A stretch of DNA of 64,000 bases from Hymenobacter mellowenesis (lineage in GTDB: Bacteria; Bacteroidota; Bacteroidia; Cytophagales; Hymenobacteraceae). Under the pieces are notes generated by a model, which was given only the letters and a program-made list of their open reading frames with translations, was not told the DNA's origin and did not search any database. Numbering within the stretch: position 1 is the stretch's first letter; each line of letters begins with the position of its first letter. The stretch covers positions 1 to 64,000 of the forward strand of contig NZ_JAUQSX010000007.1 of NCBI RefSeq assembly GCF_030581005.1, in the 5' to 3' direction. The position numbers were made by a program, and so were the translations under genes. Positions 42,435-51,424 of the stretch are shown here, piece by piece.

Positions 42435-43085
42435 TTAAGGTGCCAGGCGGCTGCGTTTCCAGTTGTCGCCATCCCGCTCGTACACAATGCGGTCGTGCAG
42501 GCGGCTGGGGCGGCCCTGCCAGAACTCGACCCGGTGCGGGCGCAGGATGTAGCCGCCCCAGTTTTCGGGCCGCGGCAACGGGTCTTGAGCTGCTAACTTT
42601 TCGGCAAATTCCTGTTCGCGGGCCTCCAGTTCCTCGCGGCTCCCGATTACCTGGCTTTGCGGCGAGGCCCAGGCCCCGAGCTGGCTGCCGCGCGGCCGGC
42701 TCTGGAAATACTCGGTCGACATCCCGGCCGGGGCTTTTTCCACCCGACCTTCCACGCGCACCTGGCGTTCCAGCCCGGACCAGAAAAAGTTCATTGCCGC
42801 CAGCGGCTGCCCGGCCAGTTCCTGCCCCTTGCGCGAGTCGTAGTTGGTGTAAAACAAAAAGCCAGCGTCGTCGGGCAGGCCTTTCAGCAGCACCACCCGC
42901 GAGGAGGGCTGGCCGGCTTCGTTCACGGTGCTGAGCGTGAGGGCCGTTGGTTCCTCCAGCTTGGCGGCCAACGCTTCGTCGAGCCACTGGCGGAACTGCC
43001 GGACGGCATCGGGCAGCACATCGGCTTCCGATAGGGTGCGCTGCGAGTATGTTTTGCGTAAATCGGCGAGTTGCGAGTCGTTCAT
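42435..43085 (-). CDS. pdxH: Pyridoxine/pyridoxamine 5'-phosphate oxidase
   Basis: An FMN enzyme that oxidises pyridoxine or pyridoxamine 5'-phosphate to pyridoxal 5'-phosphate with oxygen. Family marks are the opening MNDSQLADLRKTYSQRTLSE, ALTLSTVNEAGQPSSRVVLL with the FMN-binding strand, FYTNYDSRKGQELAGQP, SRPRGSQLGAWASPQS and the C-terminal RPHRVEFWQGRPSRLHDR. 216 residues and the ATG at 43085 are standard. CAAATTTG, a near-match to the -7 consensus, lies upstream on this strand. It is the first gene of a cluster leading into DUF1015. Confidence 0.96.
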   Translation of the reverse strand: MNDSQLADLRKTYSQRTLSEADVLPDAVRQFRQWLDEALAAKLEEPTALTLSTVNEAGQPSSRVVLLKGLPDDAGFLFYTNYDSRKGQELAGQPLAAMNFFWSGLERQVRVEGRVEKAPAGMSTEYFQSRPRGSQLGAWASPQSQVIGSREELEAREQEFAEKLAAQDPLPRPENWGGYILRPHRVEFWQGRPSRLHDRIVYERDGDNWKRSRLAP

Positions 43086-43296
43086 GAATCAAGCAATTTT
43101 GAAGGCGGGAAACCGCCCGGTCGTTGGGGCCAGGCGGAACAAATTTGGCCGGCTCACAGTCTAACTATATCCCGCCGGGCCGCTGCTGGGTGGCCCCGGC
43201 GGCGCAAGTTACAACCGCCGGCCAAGGCACACGGAGCGGTGGTCCGCCACTGCTACGGCCCGCGTCTGCCATTTCTCAACTGCTATTCATCTGCTC

Positions 43297-43854
43297 ATGC
43301 GTCCCGGAACCCTGCTTATTTCCCAGCCCTTTCTGGGCGACCCCAATTTCGAGCGCAGCGTGGTGCTGCTGTGCCGCGACGAGCCCGAAGACGGAACTTT
43401 CGGCTTGGTACTGAACCGCGCCACCAACCTTACCCTCGGCGACGTGCTCGACCTGCCGCCGGAGCTCACCGCCGCGGCCGGCGAGCTGCCCATTTACGTG
43501 GGCGGCCCCGTCGAGCCCAACACCCTGCACTACCTGCACCGCCGGCCCGATTTGCCCGGCGCGCAGGATTTGGGGCAGGACGTGTACTGGGGCGGCGACT
43601 TTGATGTGCTCCTTGGATTGCTCAGCACCGGGGCCGTTTCCGGCGATGATGTGCGGCTCTTTGCCGGCTATTCGGGCTGGTCGGCGGGCCAGTTGGCCGG
43701 CGAAATGCAGGGCCAGAGTTGGATACGGCACTCCGCAAGCGCCGGGAAAGTGTTTACTTTGGCATCGGATGCTTTCTGGCGCGACATTTTGCGGGAGAAA
43801 GGCGGCCGGTTCAAGGTATTGGCCAACTATCCCGTCGACCCCCGTTTGAATTGA
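43297..43854 (+). CDS. YqgE/AlgH family protein
   Basis: A 185-residue cytoplasmic protein of the UPF0301 family. MRPGTLLISQPFLGDPNFER at the start, followed by SVVLLCRD, FGLVLNRATNL, YVGGPVEPNTLHYLH and VRLFAGYSGWSAGQLAGEM are diagnostic. The molecular role is not settled; AlgH was linked to alginate regulation in Pseudomonas. The ATG at 43297 fits the conserved N-terminus. The 211 bp before it, shared with pdxH, contain GC-rich palindromic bits but no exact -7 match. Confidence 0.9.
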   Translation: MRPGTLLISQPFLGDPNFERSVVLLCRDEPEDGTFGLVLNRATNLTLGDVLDLPPELTAAAGELPIYVGGPVEPNTLHYLHRRPDLPGAQDLGQDVYWGGDFDVLLGLLSTGAVSGDDVRLFAGYSGWSAGQLAGEMQGQSWIRHSASAGKVFTLASDAFWRDILREKGGRFKVLANYPVDPRLN

Positions 43855-43942
43855 TTGCGCCGCGAGGCTTCTTTGTTGTTTTATTCCCACTTTTTTTGCG
43901 CGCTCCTCTGGCCCTGCTCTGGGCTGGCTTTTACGAAGATTT

Positions 43943-46414
43943 ATGGCTGCTGAAGAAAACCCCACTGCCCCGCAAGCCGGCGGCGCCAACGAGTCTGCCG
44001 AAGACCGGATGACCATTTTGCAACGCCGCCTGGCCGAAATTCAGAGCCGTTCGGGCGGGGCTGCCGCCCCCGGTGCTCCCGCTCCGGCCGAAGGACAGCA
44101 GGAGCTGCCCGCCCAGGGCACGCCCGCCCTCCCGGCCAATCAGCCCGAGGGTGCCGGCACCGCCGAGGCGCCGGCCGAAGCCCCCGCCGCTCCGGCCCCC
44201 GCCAGCGCCCCCGCGCCCGGCACGCCCGAAGCCAAAGCGGCTGAAGAAACCGCCCAGCACGTGCCCGACGAGGTAACCGTGGATGGCCGCGATATGTCGG
44301 CGCCCCAGGCGCGGGCCGTGGCGCACTACGGGGCCGATATGGCAAGCAGCGTGGTCGAAACCCCCATGCCCGAAGCCCTGCCCGCCGAAGAACAGATTGC
44401 CAGCGCCACGCCGGCCCCCATCGCCGACCCCGAAACCAGCCTCAGCGGCACAGGCGAGCCCACCACGGTGGAAGAAGCCGCCCCGACCGTGCCCACGGTG
44501 TCCGTCGGTTCGGCCGATGACCTGGAAAATGCCCCCGAAGGTGTGGCCCACCTGAGCACGTCGGAAGAAACTCCGCTGAATGCTGCCCCGGCCGATGCAG
44601 CCGCCATTGAGGCCGGCGAGGAGTCGACCGGCAAAACGGAAGCTTCGGAAAGCGAGGAAACCTACGTATCCGAAACGCCGGCCCCCGATTTCACGGCCCT
44701 CGACTTGCCGGCCCAGGCTTCCTATTTGGTAGAGCTTATTCGCCGCCCCGACGCGCGTCGCAACCGCAAGCAGATTCAGGACCTGACCCGCCAGTACGAA
44801 ACCAATGTGGGCTTGGCCCGCACGGCCGCCCGCGACAAATTTGCCGCTGGCGGCGAGGGCGCCGAAGCCTTCGCATTCCAACAGCCGGAAGGGCAGCAGG
44901 AGCTGAACAAAGCCCTGCAGGAATTCCGCGAGAACCGCGCCAAGGACGCCAAAGCCGAGGACGCCAGCCGTGGCGACAACCTCACCAAGAAGCGAGCCCT
45001 GCTCGACCAGCTGCGCGGCCTCGTGGAAGGTGCCGAAACCAAAGACAGCTCGGCCAAGCTTAAAGCCCTGCAGGCCGAGTGGAAAGCCACCGGCGCTGTG
45101 CCGCAAACCGACAGCCAGTCGATTTGGGATACCTACCACGGCCTGCTCGATATTTACTACAGCAAGCAGGGCCAGTTTCTGCAAATGAAAGACCTCGACC
45201 GCCGGCGTAACCTGGAGGCCAAGGAAGGCCTCATCAAGCGCGCTGAGGCGTTAGCCGATGCCCCCGGCATCAATAAAGCCTTGGATGAGCTGACCAAGCT
45301 GCACGACGACTGGAAAAATATCGGCCCTGTGCCGAACGACCAGCGCGAGCCCTTGTGGCAGCGTTTCATCGCCGCTTCCGACGTGCTGCACCAGCGCCGC
45401 AAGGAGTTTTCTGACCAGCGCTCCACCGTGGAGAAAGCCAACCTCGTGGTGAAACAGGCCCTGCTGGAGCGGGTGCTGCCCTTCGCCACCTTCGATACGG
45501 ACCGCGTGAACCTGTGGCGCTCGAAAACCGACGAGCTGCAGGAAATCAAGGCCGAATGGGAAGCTGCCGGCCTCGTGCCCCGCGCCCAAGCCGATGCGCT
45601 GAACAAGCAGTACTGGGCCGCCTACAAGGCGTTCTTCAACCGCAAGAACGATTTCTTCAAGTCGCTCGACAACGAGAAATCGGCCAACGTGAAGGCCAAG
45701 CAGGCCCTCATCGACCAGGCTGAGGAAGCCCAGAACAACCCCGACCACGACGCCGCTCGCCAGGTCATCATCCGGGTGCAGAAGGAATGGAAAGATGTGG
45801 GCCGCGTGCCCGACAAGCTGGCCGACAAACTCTGGCACCGTTTCCGCGCCGCCTGCGACGCGGTGTTTGAGCGCCCCAAGCAGGAGTTCCGTCAGCGCGA
45901 GGAGAAAGTGCAGCAGGCTTCGGCCGAGCAAACCGCTCACCTCGAAACCGTGACCGAGCAGGTGAGCGCCCTGAATGCCGATAACCCCGGCACGCTGGAA
46001 GGCTTCCGCGCCATTCTGGGCGAGTGGTCAACAGCTTTTGATGCTAACGATGAGCAGCCCAACCGTGGCACCGGCGACGCCAGCGAAGAGCAGTTGCTCA
46101 AGCTCCTCGGCAAATACCTCGACCAGGTGCCCGGCCTGAGCTACGACGACCGCGCTGCCCTGTTGTTCCAGACCGAAGTGGCGCGCCTCAAGGCCCGTCC
46201 GCAGGCCCAGCAGCAGTTGGCCCGTAAGGAAATGGCGCTCCGCAAGGAAATCAACGAGCTGGAAAACGACGCTTCTACCCTGCAAACCAACCTCGACTTT
46301 TTCGCCCGCTCCAAGAATGCCAGCCAGCTGCGCGAGGAGTATCAGGGCCGCATTGCCGAAGGCCAGAAACGCATTGATGCGCTGAAGAAGCAGTTGAAAA
46401 TGATTCGCAGCTAA
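43943..46414 (+). CDS. DUF349 repeat protein with disordered N-terminal third
   Basis: An 823-residue protein. Residues 1-250 are Ala/Pro/Glu-rich and look disordered. From about residue 350 there are four or so DUF349 repeats, each a three-helix unit with a WKATGAVPQ/WKNIGPVPN/WEAAGLVPR/WKDVGRVPD motif followed by a LWxRF-like helix. The last 90 residues are a coiled coil (RKEMALRKEINELENDASTL). DUF349 proteins are abundant in Bacteroidota and of unknown function, probably scaffolds. The ATG at 43943 begins with MAAEENPTAP; there is no signal peptide. A strong terminator follows. Confidence 0.9.
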   Translation: MAAEENPTAPQAGGANESAEDRMTILQRRLAEIQSRSGGAAAPGAPAPAEGQQELPAQGTPALPANQPEGAGTAEAPAEAPAAPAPASAPAPGTPEAKAAEETAQHVPDEVTVDGRDMSAPQARAVAHYGADMASSVVETPMPEALPAEEQIASATPAPIADPETSLSGTGEPTTVEEAAPTVPTVSVGSADDLENAPEGVAHLSTSEETPLNAAPADAAAIEAGEESTGKTEASESEETYVSETPAPDFTALDLPAQASYLVELIRRPDARRNRKQIQDLTRQYETNVGLARTAARDKFAAGGEGAEAFAFQQPEGQQELNKALQEFRENRAKDAKAEDASRGDNLTKKRALLDQLRGLVEGAETKDSSAKLKALQAEWKATGAVPQTDSQSIWDTYHGLLDIYYSKQGQFLQMKDLDRRRNLEAKEGLIKRAEALADAPGINKALDELTKLHDDWKNIGPVPNDQREPLWQRFIAASDVLHQRRKEFSDQRSTVEKANLVVKQALLERVLPFATFDTDRVNLWRSKTDELQEIKAEWEAAGLVPRAQADALNKQYWAAYKAFFNRKNDFFKSLDNEKSANVKAKQALIDQAEEAQNNPDHDAARQVIIRVQKEWKDVGRVPDKLADKLWHRFRAACDAVFERPKQEFRQREEKVQQASAEQTAHLETVTEQVSALNADNPGTLEGFRAILGEWSTAFDANDEQPNRGTGDASEEQLLKLLGKYLDQVPGLSYDDRAALLFQTEVARLKARPQAQQQLARKEMALRKEINELENDASTLQTNLDFFARSKNASQLREEYQGRIAEGQKRIDALKKQLKMIRS

Positions 46415-46440
46415 GCCCGGTAACCACTTGGCTTACACGC

Positions 46441-46478
46441 AAAGCGCCCCGATGAGCAGTTCATCGGGGCGCTTTTTT
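46441..46478 (+). terminator. Rho-independent terminator after the DUF349 gene
   Basis: AAAGCGCCCCGATGA (46441-46455) and TCATCGGGGCGCTTT (46461-46475) form a perfect 15-bp stem with a five-base loop and a T-run. Confidence 0.93.
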
Positions 46479-46522
46479 TTAATAAAAGGGCTCGCAGCGT
46501 TGGCAAAAACGCCTGGGTAGGC

Positions 46523-46530
46523 TACTTTTG
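46523..46530 (+). promoter_or_regulatory. -7 promoter element for tRNA-Thr (TACTTTTG)
   Basis: An exact TAnnTTTG match 12 bp before the tRNA, with a TTGG at 46499-46502 about 20 bp upstream as a likely -33 box. Confidence 0.8.
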
Positions 46531-46542
46531 CAACACCAACCC

Positions 46543-46615
46543 GCCGCCTTAGCTCAGTTGGTAGAGCTTCTGACTTGTAATCAGAGGGTCGTTGGTTCGA
46601 GTCCGACAGGCGGCT
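46543..46615 (+). tRNA. tRNA-Thr (anticodon TGT)
   Basis: A 73-nt cloverleaf: acceptor GCCGCCT (46543-46549) pairs with AGGCGGC (46608-46614), discriminator T; the D-arm has TAGCTCAGTTGGTAGAGC; anticodon stem TCTGA/TCAGA encloses loop CTTGTAA with anticodon TGT at 46576-46578; T-arm GTTGG/CCGAC has TTCGAGT. No CCA is encoded. A promoter and terminator frame it as a single-gene unit. Confidence 0.97.
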
Positions 46616-46620
46616 CATCA

Positions 46621-46654
46621 AAAGGCCTCTTTCCATTGGAAAGAGGCCTTTTTT
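46621..46654 (+). terminator. Terminator after tRNA-Thr
   Basis: AAAGGCCTCTTTCC pairs with GGAAAGAGGCCTTT across a tiny loop, followed by a T-run. Confidence 0.93.
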
Positions 46655-46738
46655 GCTTTTGAATTCGTTTGGGCCTGTTCCTCCATCTGCTGAAATGCAT
46701 CTTTACAGTATCCTCCTTTCACTTTATGGATTTGCAGT

Positions 46739-49285
46739 ATGGGCAAACATCTGTTGTTAACCAGAAAATGGCCGCTGGCATTGCTGTGCCTGATGCTGTG
46801 GGCGCCGGCCTTGCGGGCGCAAACGCAAGTGGACCCGGCATTTGGGCCTATGCGGGCCTACAACGCCGCTGGCGTCTCGCAGGTACTTGTGCTGGGCAAT
46901 GGCCAACGGCTTATATTGTCGGCTTCTAGCCTTATGCGGGCCGATGGCGTGGACATGTCGCAACCTTTGGTCCGATATTCAGCTACGGGCTTGCTCGATA
47001 CTGCTTTTGTGCGGGCGTTGGCGCACTACAACTGGTCGCCGAGTGGCTTGGCCGATGGGGGCAATGGTCGGGTCCTGGTTACGCTTTTAAGGAGTTCCAC
47101 TTTGAATGGGCAGGTTTTTAATGGCATGGTGCGCCTGCTGCCTTCTGGGGCTGTCGATGCCTCTTTTGCTGCGCAGCCCGCTTCGTTAGACGTGTCCTCG
47201 TTGGTGGTTCAGGCCGATGGCAAGGTGGTAGTAGCCGGGCTTTTTACCGAGCATAATTCCCAACCGGTTGGCGGCTTGCTACGCCTGAACGCCGACGGCA
47301 CGCACGATTTTGCTTATACGTTTAACAACGGCGGTGGCTTAGGCCCCCAAACATTTCCGCCGAACCTGAATTTGCAGGCCGATGGCAAAATTTTGGTGGG
47401 AGGCACGTTTAACACGGCGGGGGGCCTGGCCCGGAATGGGCTGGCCCGTTTCAATGACGATGGCAGTTTGGACTCGGGCTTCGTGCCCGCTACCGCGCCA
47501 ACGGCATTGGTAGGGGCCGTGGCCGTGCAGCCGGATGGGCGCATCTTGGTGAGTGATTTCAACGGCGGCGCCCTGGTACCCAATGGAACCCAAAAACTGG
47601 TTCGATTGATGGCTACGGGAGCGTATGACAACACGTTCACCAGCCCTTCACTGGGGGTTGCACCCTCATTCAATGCTGCTACAACGCTGCTGGTGCAGCC
47701 TAACGGCCGCATCCTTTTTGCGTCTCAAGATGGGTATGTGCCCCCAGGCTATATTGTCCGCCTCACCAGTACTGGCGCTACCGATGCTACCTGGAACGTG
47801 CCCATCAGCCCCAGCCTTAGCCGCTCGGTGGGTTCGTTGCAGTTGCTGCCGGGTGGTCAGGTAGTATTTGGAGGGGTGCCACAGCCTTTGGGCGGCGCCC
47901 TTGCAGTGCCCGCGGGCGTGGGTCAACTCACGTCGAGCGGTGCGGCCGATGCGTCGATGCCGGTGCCGACCCTCCAGGTCCCGGGCGTGGTGTTCGATTT
48001 GGCGCTGCAGACCGATGGCAAGGTGCTGGTGGCCGGCGCTTTCACCGAAATCAACGGCGCTGCTGCCCAAGGGCTGGCGCGCTTGCAGGCCACCGGGGCG
48101 GTAGACGTGGCTTTCACGACAGCTGCAGCCGTCACAGGGGGCTATCCGACCAAAGTGAAATTGCAGCCTGACGGCAAAGTACTCGTCATCGGTAGTTTCA
48201 ATGCGCTGGGCGGCGTGTCGGTGCCATCGCTGGGCCGGGTGTTGAGCACGGGTGCCCCTGACCCGGCTTTTGCCCCGGTACTTTTCGCGTCGAGTGCCCT
48301 TAATCTCAATTCCCCAGCTAACATTGAGCTACAGGCCGATGGGAAGATTCTGCTGGCGGGTAACATGCAGTTGGGAAGTGGGTCGCCCTTTATACGGTTC
48401 TTGCGGTTGCTGCCCGGAGGTGGGTTAGATACTGGTTTCCAGCCACCGGCTTCCCTGTGGCCAGCGGCAATGCTGGTAGAGCCTTCGGGTGCCATCGTGG
48501 TGGGCAGCGGCGGGGTTTTGCAGCGCTTGTTGCCCTCCGGGGCGCCCGACCCCGTTTTCGTCGGCCCAACGGGTCAGGGCCAGTCCTATTTTTCCATTAG
48601 CGGACTGCGTCGGTACCCCGATTGTCGCTTGCTGACATTTGGTCGGTTCACGGCCCTGGGAGGAGTCCCTACGGTCGGGGTGGCTCGCCTTTCCAGCAGC
48701 GGCGCCGTTGATGCGTCGTTTGTGGCGGTTTTGCCCGGTACCAATTATAGCGTGCAGTCGGCAGAGCTGCAGCCCAATGGCCGCGTGCTCGTGGGCGGTA
48801 CCTTTTCCACGTCCGGTTATCCTCTTCAAACCCTGGTTCGCCTGCTGCCCGACGGCTCCCCCGACGCCTCCCTCGATATTACTCTCAACCCCAATCAAGC
48901 TGTGCTGGCTCTGGCCGTACAACCCAACGGCGGCCTGCTGGTAGGCGGGCAGTTCACCACGGTCGGGTCCGGGGCGCAACACCTGGGATTGGTGCGCTTG
49001 CTCGATGCCAATGTGCTGTCCGTACCGGCTGCCGGCCTGCTGGCCCGTACCGAAACCTGGCCCGTGCCCGCGCACGACCAGCTCCACTTGCGCCTCGACC
49101 GAGCCGCGCGCCCCGCCCGCCTTGACCTGCGCGATGCGTTGGGCCGGACGGTGCTCACCCAGCCCGTAGCCGCCAATGAACAGGACATAAGCCTGCCGGT
49201 AGCTCAACTGCCCGCCGGGGTGTATTTTCTGCAGGTCCACTACCTGCAAGGTGGTACCGTGGTGCGGCGCATTTCGGTCGAATAG
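46739..49285 (+). CDS. Secreted delta-60 repeat protein with T9SS sorting domain
   Basis: An 848-residue exported protein with signal peptide to about residue 27 (APALRAQ). The body is a series of about 50-residue delta-60 repeats built around LQADGKILVGGTFNTAGG, LQTDGKVLVAGAFTEINGAA and LQPDGKVLVIGSFNALGGVS, each with a RLxxTGAxDxxF edge, probably a beta-propeller. The last 80 residues (ETWPVPAHDQLHLRL to the end, with LPAGVYFLQVHY) form a type A T9SS sorting domain, so the protein should reach the cell surface or medium. The ligand is unknown. The ATG at 46739 begins the signal peptide. Base use is a little less GC-biased than neighbouring genes. Confidence 0.93.
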   Translation: MGKHLLLTRKWPLALLCLMLWAPALRAQTQVDPAFGPMRAYNAAGVSQVLVLGNGQRLILSASSLMRADGVDMSQPLVRYSATGLLDTAFVRALAHYNWSPSGLADGGNGRVLVTLLRSSTLNGQVFNGMVRLLPSGAVDASFAAQPASLDVSSLVVQADGKVVVAGLFTEHNSQPVGGLLRLNADGTHDFAYTFNNGGGLGPQTFPPNLNLQADGKILVGGTFNTAGGLARNGLARFNDDGSLDSGFVPATAPTALVGAVAVQPDGRILVSDFNGGALVPNGTQKLVRLMATGAYDNTFTSPSLGVAPSFNAATTLLVQPNGRILFASQDGYVPPGYIVRLTSTGATDATWNVPISPSLSRSVGSLQLLPGGQVVFGGVPQPLGGALAVPAGVGQLTSSGAADASMPVPTLQVPGVVFDLALQTDGKVLVAGAFTEINGAAAQGLARLQATGAVDVAFTTAAAVTGGYPTKVKLQPDGKVLVIGSFNALGGVSVPSLGRVLSTGAPDPAFAPVLFASSALNLNSPANIELQADGKILLAGNMQLGSGSPFIRFLRLLPGGGLDTGFQPPASLWPAAMLVEPSGAIVVGSGGVLQRLLPSGAPDPVFVGPTGQGQSYFSISGLRRYPDCRLLTFGRFTALGGVPTVGVARLSSSGAVDASFVAVLPGTNYSVQSAELQPNGRVLVGGTFSTSGYPLQTLVRLLPDGSPDASLDITLNPNQAVLALAVQPNGGLLVGGQFTTVGSGAQHLGLVRLLDANVLSVPAAGLLARTETWPVPAHDQLHLRLDRAARPARLDLRDALGRTVLTQPVAANEQDISLPVAQLPAGVYFLQVHYLQGGTVVRRISVE

Positions 49286-49300
49286 CGAAAGTCAACGCCA

Positions 49301-49349
49301 CGCAAAAGCAAAGCCCCGGCTACCAAGTAGCCGGGGCTTTGCTTTTGCG
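49301..49349. terminator. Bidirectional 23-bp hairpin terminator
   Basis: Arms 49301-49323 and 49327-49349 are perfect reverse complements with a three-base loop. The central GC-rich part (AGCCCCGGCTAC) is flanked by A-rich and T-rich ends. Convergent genes end on both sides. Confidence 0.92.
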
Positions 49350-49376
49350 TCAAAATAGCCTGCTGCGGCTTGTGCT

Positions 49377-50189
49377 TTACTTCGGCCGCCAGGTGAAGCA
49401 CAGGCCCGTGCCGCCCGCCGGGCTCCACATGGGCACGAAGCTGGTATCGCCGATGCCGCGGCCGCCGGGTTTGCGGCCCCAGCGGTTACGATGGGAGAGG
49501 TAGGCCACGTGCGCCGACAGGATGCCGAACCCGGCCCCGGCCACCACGTCCGATTCCCAGTGCTTGTTGTTTATCATCCGAAACGCCGCCACGCTGGTGG
49601 CCAGGGCGTAAGCGCCCACTCCGTACCACTGGCTTTTGTCGCGGAATTCAGCGTGCACGATGCTGGCCGCCAGAAACGCCTGCGCCGTGTGTCCCGACGG
49701 GAAGGAGAGGTGGTTGGAAGAGTCAGGACGCTGAATTTGCGAAAGCGTCTTGACGATGTACACCGAGCCCAGCATGATTAGCTCGCTCTTGGCCACCACC
49801 AGGGCGAGGTTCAGGCGGTCGTTGCGCGAGTCGACGCCAGCCAGCAGTACCCCTGGAATCTCCAAGTACGGCGCCCATTGCAGGTAGTCGTCGATGTGGT
49901 TGCGGTAGGTACCGAAGGTGCGACGGATGTCGCGTTTGGCGTCGTATGAACTGTAGAGGCCGCTGCCGTAAATGGTGCTGGCGCCGTAGCCAATCAGCAC
50001 CGCCGGCACAATGGAAGCCCGAAACCCCTTGCTTTTGAAAAACGACTTTTTGCCGGCTGCTGACACACCCGTCGGGTTCTGGTACTTGTGTGTGGTATCG
50101 GCCGTCGTTGGTGTTTGAGCAGCTGCCAGCTGCGGCAATAAGGCTAGTTGCGCGAGCAGGGAGACGGATAGAATGGAGCGGAGCATCAT
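49377..50189 (-). CDS. Exported PAP2-family phosphatase
   Basis: A 270-residue protein with an N-terminal signal or anchor ending near QLAAAQ (start ATG 50189 or 50186; MMLRS). The PAP2 motifs are well kept: KTLSQIQRPDSSNHLSFPSG carries the KxxxxxxRP and PSGH, and AAFRMINNKHWESDVVAG the catalytic His motif. Unlike the hemF-linked PAP2 protein it has few membrane spans, so it resembles periplasmic or outer membrane PAP2 enzymes of Bacteroidota that act on lipid phosphates. It is divergent from the HD hydrolase gene. Confidence 0.9.
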   Translation of the reverse strand: MMLRSILSVSLLAQLALLPQLAAAQTPTTADTTHKYQNPTGVSAAGKKSFFKSKGFRASIVPAVLIGYGASTIYGSGLYSSYDAKRDIRRTFGTYRNHIDDYLQWAPYLEIPGVLLAGVDSRNDRLNLALVVAKSELIMLGSVYIVKTLSQIQRPDSSNHLSFPSGHTAQAFLAASIVHAEFRDKSQWYGVGAYALATSVAAFRMINNKHWESDVVAGAGFGILSAHVAYLSHRNRWGRKPGGRGIGDTSFVPMWSPAGGTGLCFTWRPK

Positions 50190-50342
50190 CGGAAAAGGGA
50201 TAAGCAATAAGTTGCGAAGAAACGACCCACCAGCCCAATCGGTTAGCATTTGGTGGCCTGCGCAGGGCATCCGGGGGCTAATGCCGGTGCTAACTTGCGG
50301 CCGGATTCCGGGTTTTTTCTGGTTTCAGCTCCCCCTGATGTT

Positions 50343-50990
50343 ATGGATTTAACAACCGCAACTGCCCGGTTCATAGAACAAAAATTTGCCGATGAGGGCA
50401 GTGGCCACGACTGGGCCCACATCCGCCGGGTCTGGCTCATGGCCCGCCAGTTGGCGGCTAATTCGCCGGATGCCAACGTGGAAATTACCGAGCTGGGGGC
50501 ATTGCTCCACGACATTGCCGACTGGAAATTCCACGGCGGCGACTACGAAGCCGGCCCCCGGGCCGCGCGGGCTTGGCTCGAGAGCCAGCACGCGTCAGAG
50601 GAGTTGATTGGCCGTGTTGAGGCCATCATCCGCGAAGTCTCCTTCAAGGGGCAGGGCGTCGAAACCCCTGTCACTTCATTGGAAGCCGCCCTTGTGCAGG
50701 ATGCCGACCGGCTCGATGCCATCGGAGCCATCGGCATTGCCCGTGCCTTTGCCTACGGCGAACACAAGGGCCGCCCCATGCACGACCCCGCTGTGCCGCC
50801 CGTCAGGCACGAGAGCTTCGCCAGCTACCAGAAAAGCACCGCGCCTACCATCAACCATTTCTACGAAAAGCTCTTCCACCTCAAAGACCGCCTGCAAACG
50901 CCCGCCGCCCGCGCCGTTGCCGAGGAGCGCCACGCCTTCATGGAGGCATTTGTGGCGCGCTTTTTGGCCGAGTGGGACGGCCGGGCCTGA
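50343..50990 (+). CDS. HD-domain metal-dependent phosphohydrolase
   Basis: A 215-residue cytoplasmic hydrolase. Metal ligands are visible in order: His26 within SGHDWAHIRRVW, the HD pair His56-Asp57 in LGALLHDIADWKFHGGDY, and Asp in VQDADRLDAIGAIGIARAF. This layout (COG1418-like, YedJ/YpgQ type) is shared with small HD hydrolases acting on nucleotides. The ATG at 50343 is preferred; a longer frame back to 50250 overlaps the PAP2 gene. The substrate is unknown. It is followed by a small lipoprotein gene with its own promoter. Confidence 0.92.
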   Translation: MDLTTATARFIEQKFADEGSGHDWAHIRRVWLMARQLAANSPDANVEITELGALLHDIADWKFHGGDYEAGPRAARAWLESQHASEELIGRVEAIIREVSFKGQGVETPVTSLEAALVQDADRLDAIGAIGIARAFAYGEHKGRPMHDPAVPPVRHESFASYQKSTAPTINHFYEKLFHLKDRLQTPAARAVAEERHAFMEAFVARFLAEWDGRA

Positions 50991-51035
50991 TGGGGAGGGG
51001 CGGCCCAAAGTTCGGCTTCCCCATATCGTCTGTCT

Positions 51036-51043
51036 TACCTTTG
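51036..51043 (+). promoter_or_regulatory. -7 promoter element (TACCTTTG) for the small lipoprotein
   Basis: An exact TAnnTTTG match only 5 bp before the ATG at 51049, which predicts a leaderless or nearly leaderless mRNA. Confidence 0.6.
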
Positions 51044-51048
51044 TGCCC

Positions 51049-51279
51049 ATGAAGCTGTCTTTGCGCTTAAGTATTTGCCTGCTGCTGTTGGGGGCCGTGA
51101 GCTGCCGCACCTGCCCCATCGAGTCGTGCCACACCCGGAAGGTGCACATGCACAGCGGACAGAAGTACCATGGCCAGCCGTTCTGGAAGATGCAAAACCC
51201 CGCCATCGGCCAGAAAATCAAGACCCACAATCCCAAGGGTGGGAAGAATCCGCTGGACAAGAGCAAGACGTTGAAATAG
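51049..51279 (+). CDS. Small Cys/His-rich lipoprotein
   Basis: A 76-residue protein with a signal peptide and lipobox (LLLLGAVSC) whose lipidated Cys would be residue 19. The mature part opens with CRTCPIESCHTRKVHMHSGQ, three Cys and three His within 20 residues, then GQPFWKMQNPAIGQK and a Lys-rich tail. It could bind metal or a redox partner in the periplasm, but I know no named family. The ATG fits the -7 element only as a leaderless start. Confidence 0.75.
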   Translation: MKLSLRLSICLLLLGAVSCRTCPIESCHTRKVHMHSGQKYHGQPFWKMQNPAIGQKIKTHNPKGGKNPLDKSKTLK

Positions 51280-51296
51280 TCCTACTCAAACCCTCA

Positions 51297-51331
51297 AAAA
51301 AGGCCACAGCGCTTGCCGTTGTGGCCTTTTT
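51297..51331 (+). terminator. Terminator after the small lipoprotein gene
   Basis: AAAAAGGCCAC (51297-51307) pairs with GTGGCCTTTTT (51321-51331). Confidence 0.88.
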
Positions 51332-51335
51332 GTCG

Positions 51336-51343
51336 TATCTTCG
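51336..51343 (+). promoter_or_regulatory. Probable -7 element for gyrA (TATCTTCG)
   Basis: One mismatch to TAnnTTTG, with a TTG at 51313 that would be the -33 box at a 20-bp spacing. It lies 82 bp before the gyrA ATG. Confidence 0.5.
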
Positions 51344-51424
51344 CACGCATACAAAGAACCATTCACCCTGCGGCTTTTACGTCCCTTTTAGGGGTATTTC
51401 CGAAGCTGCCTATTAACCCCCTCA

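Noticed and set aside
50608..51048. Long N-terminal extension of the small lipoprotein frame
   Set aside because: It overlaps the HD hydrolase gene in another frame; the signal peptide begins at 51049.
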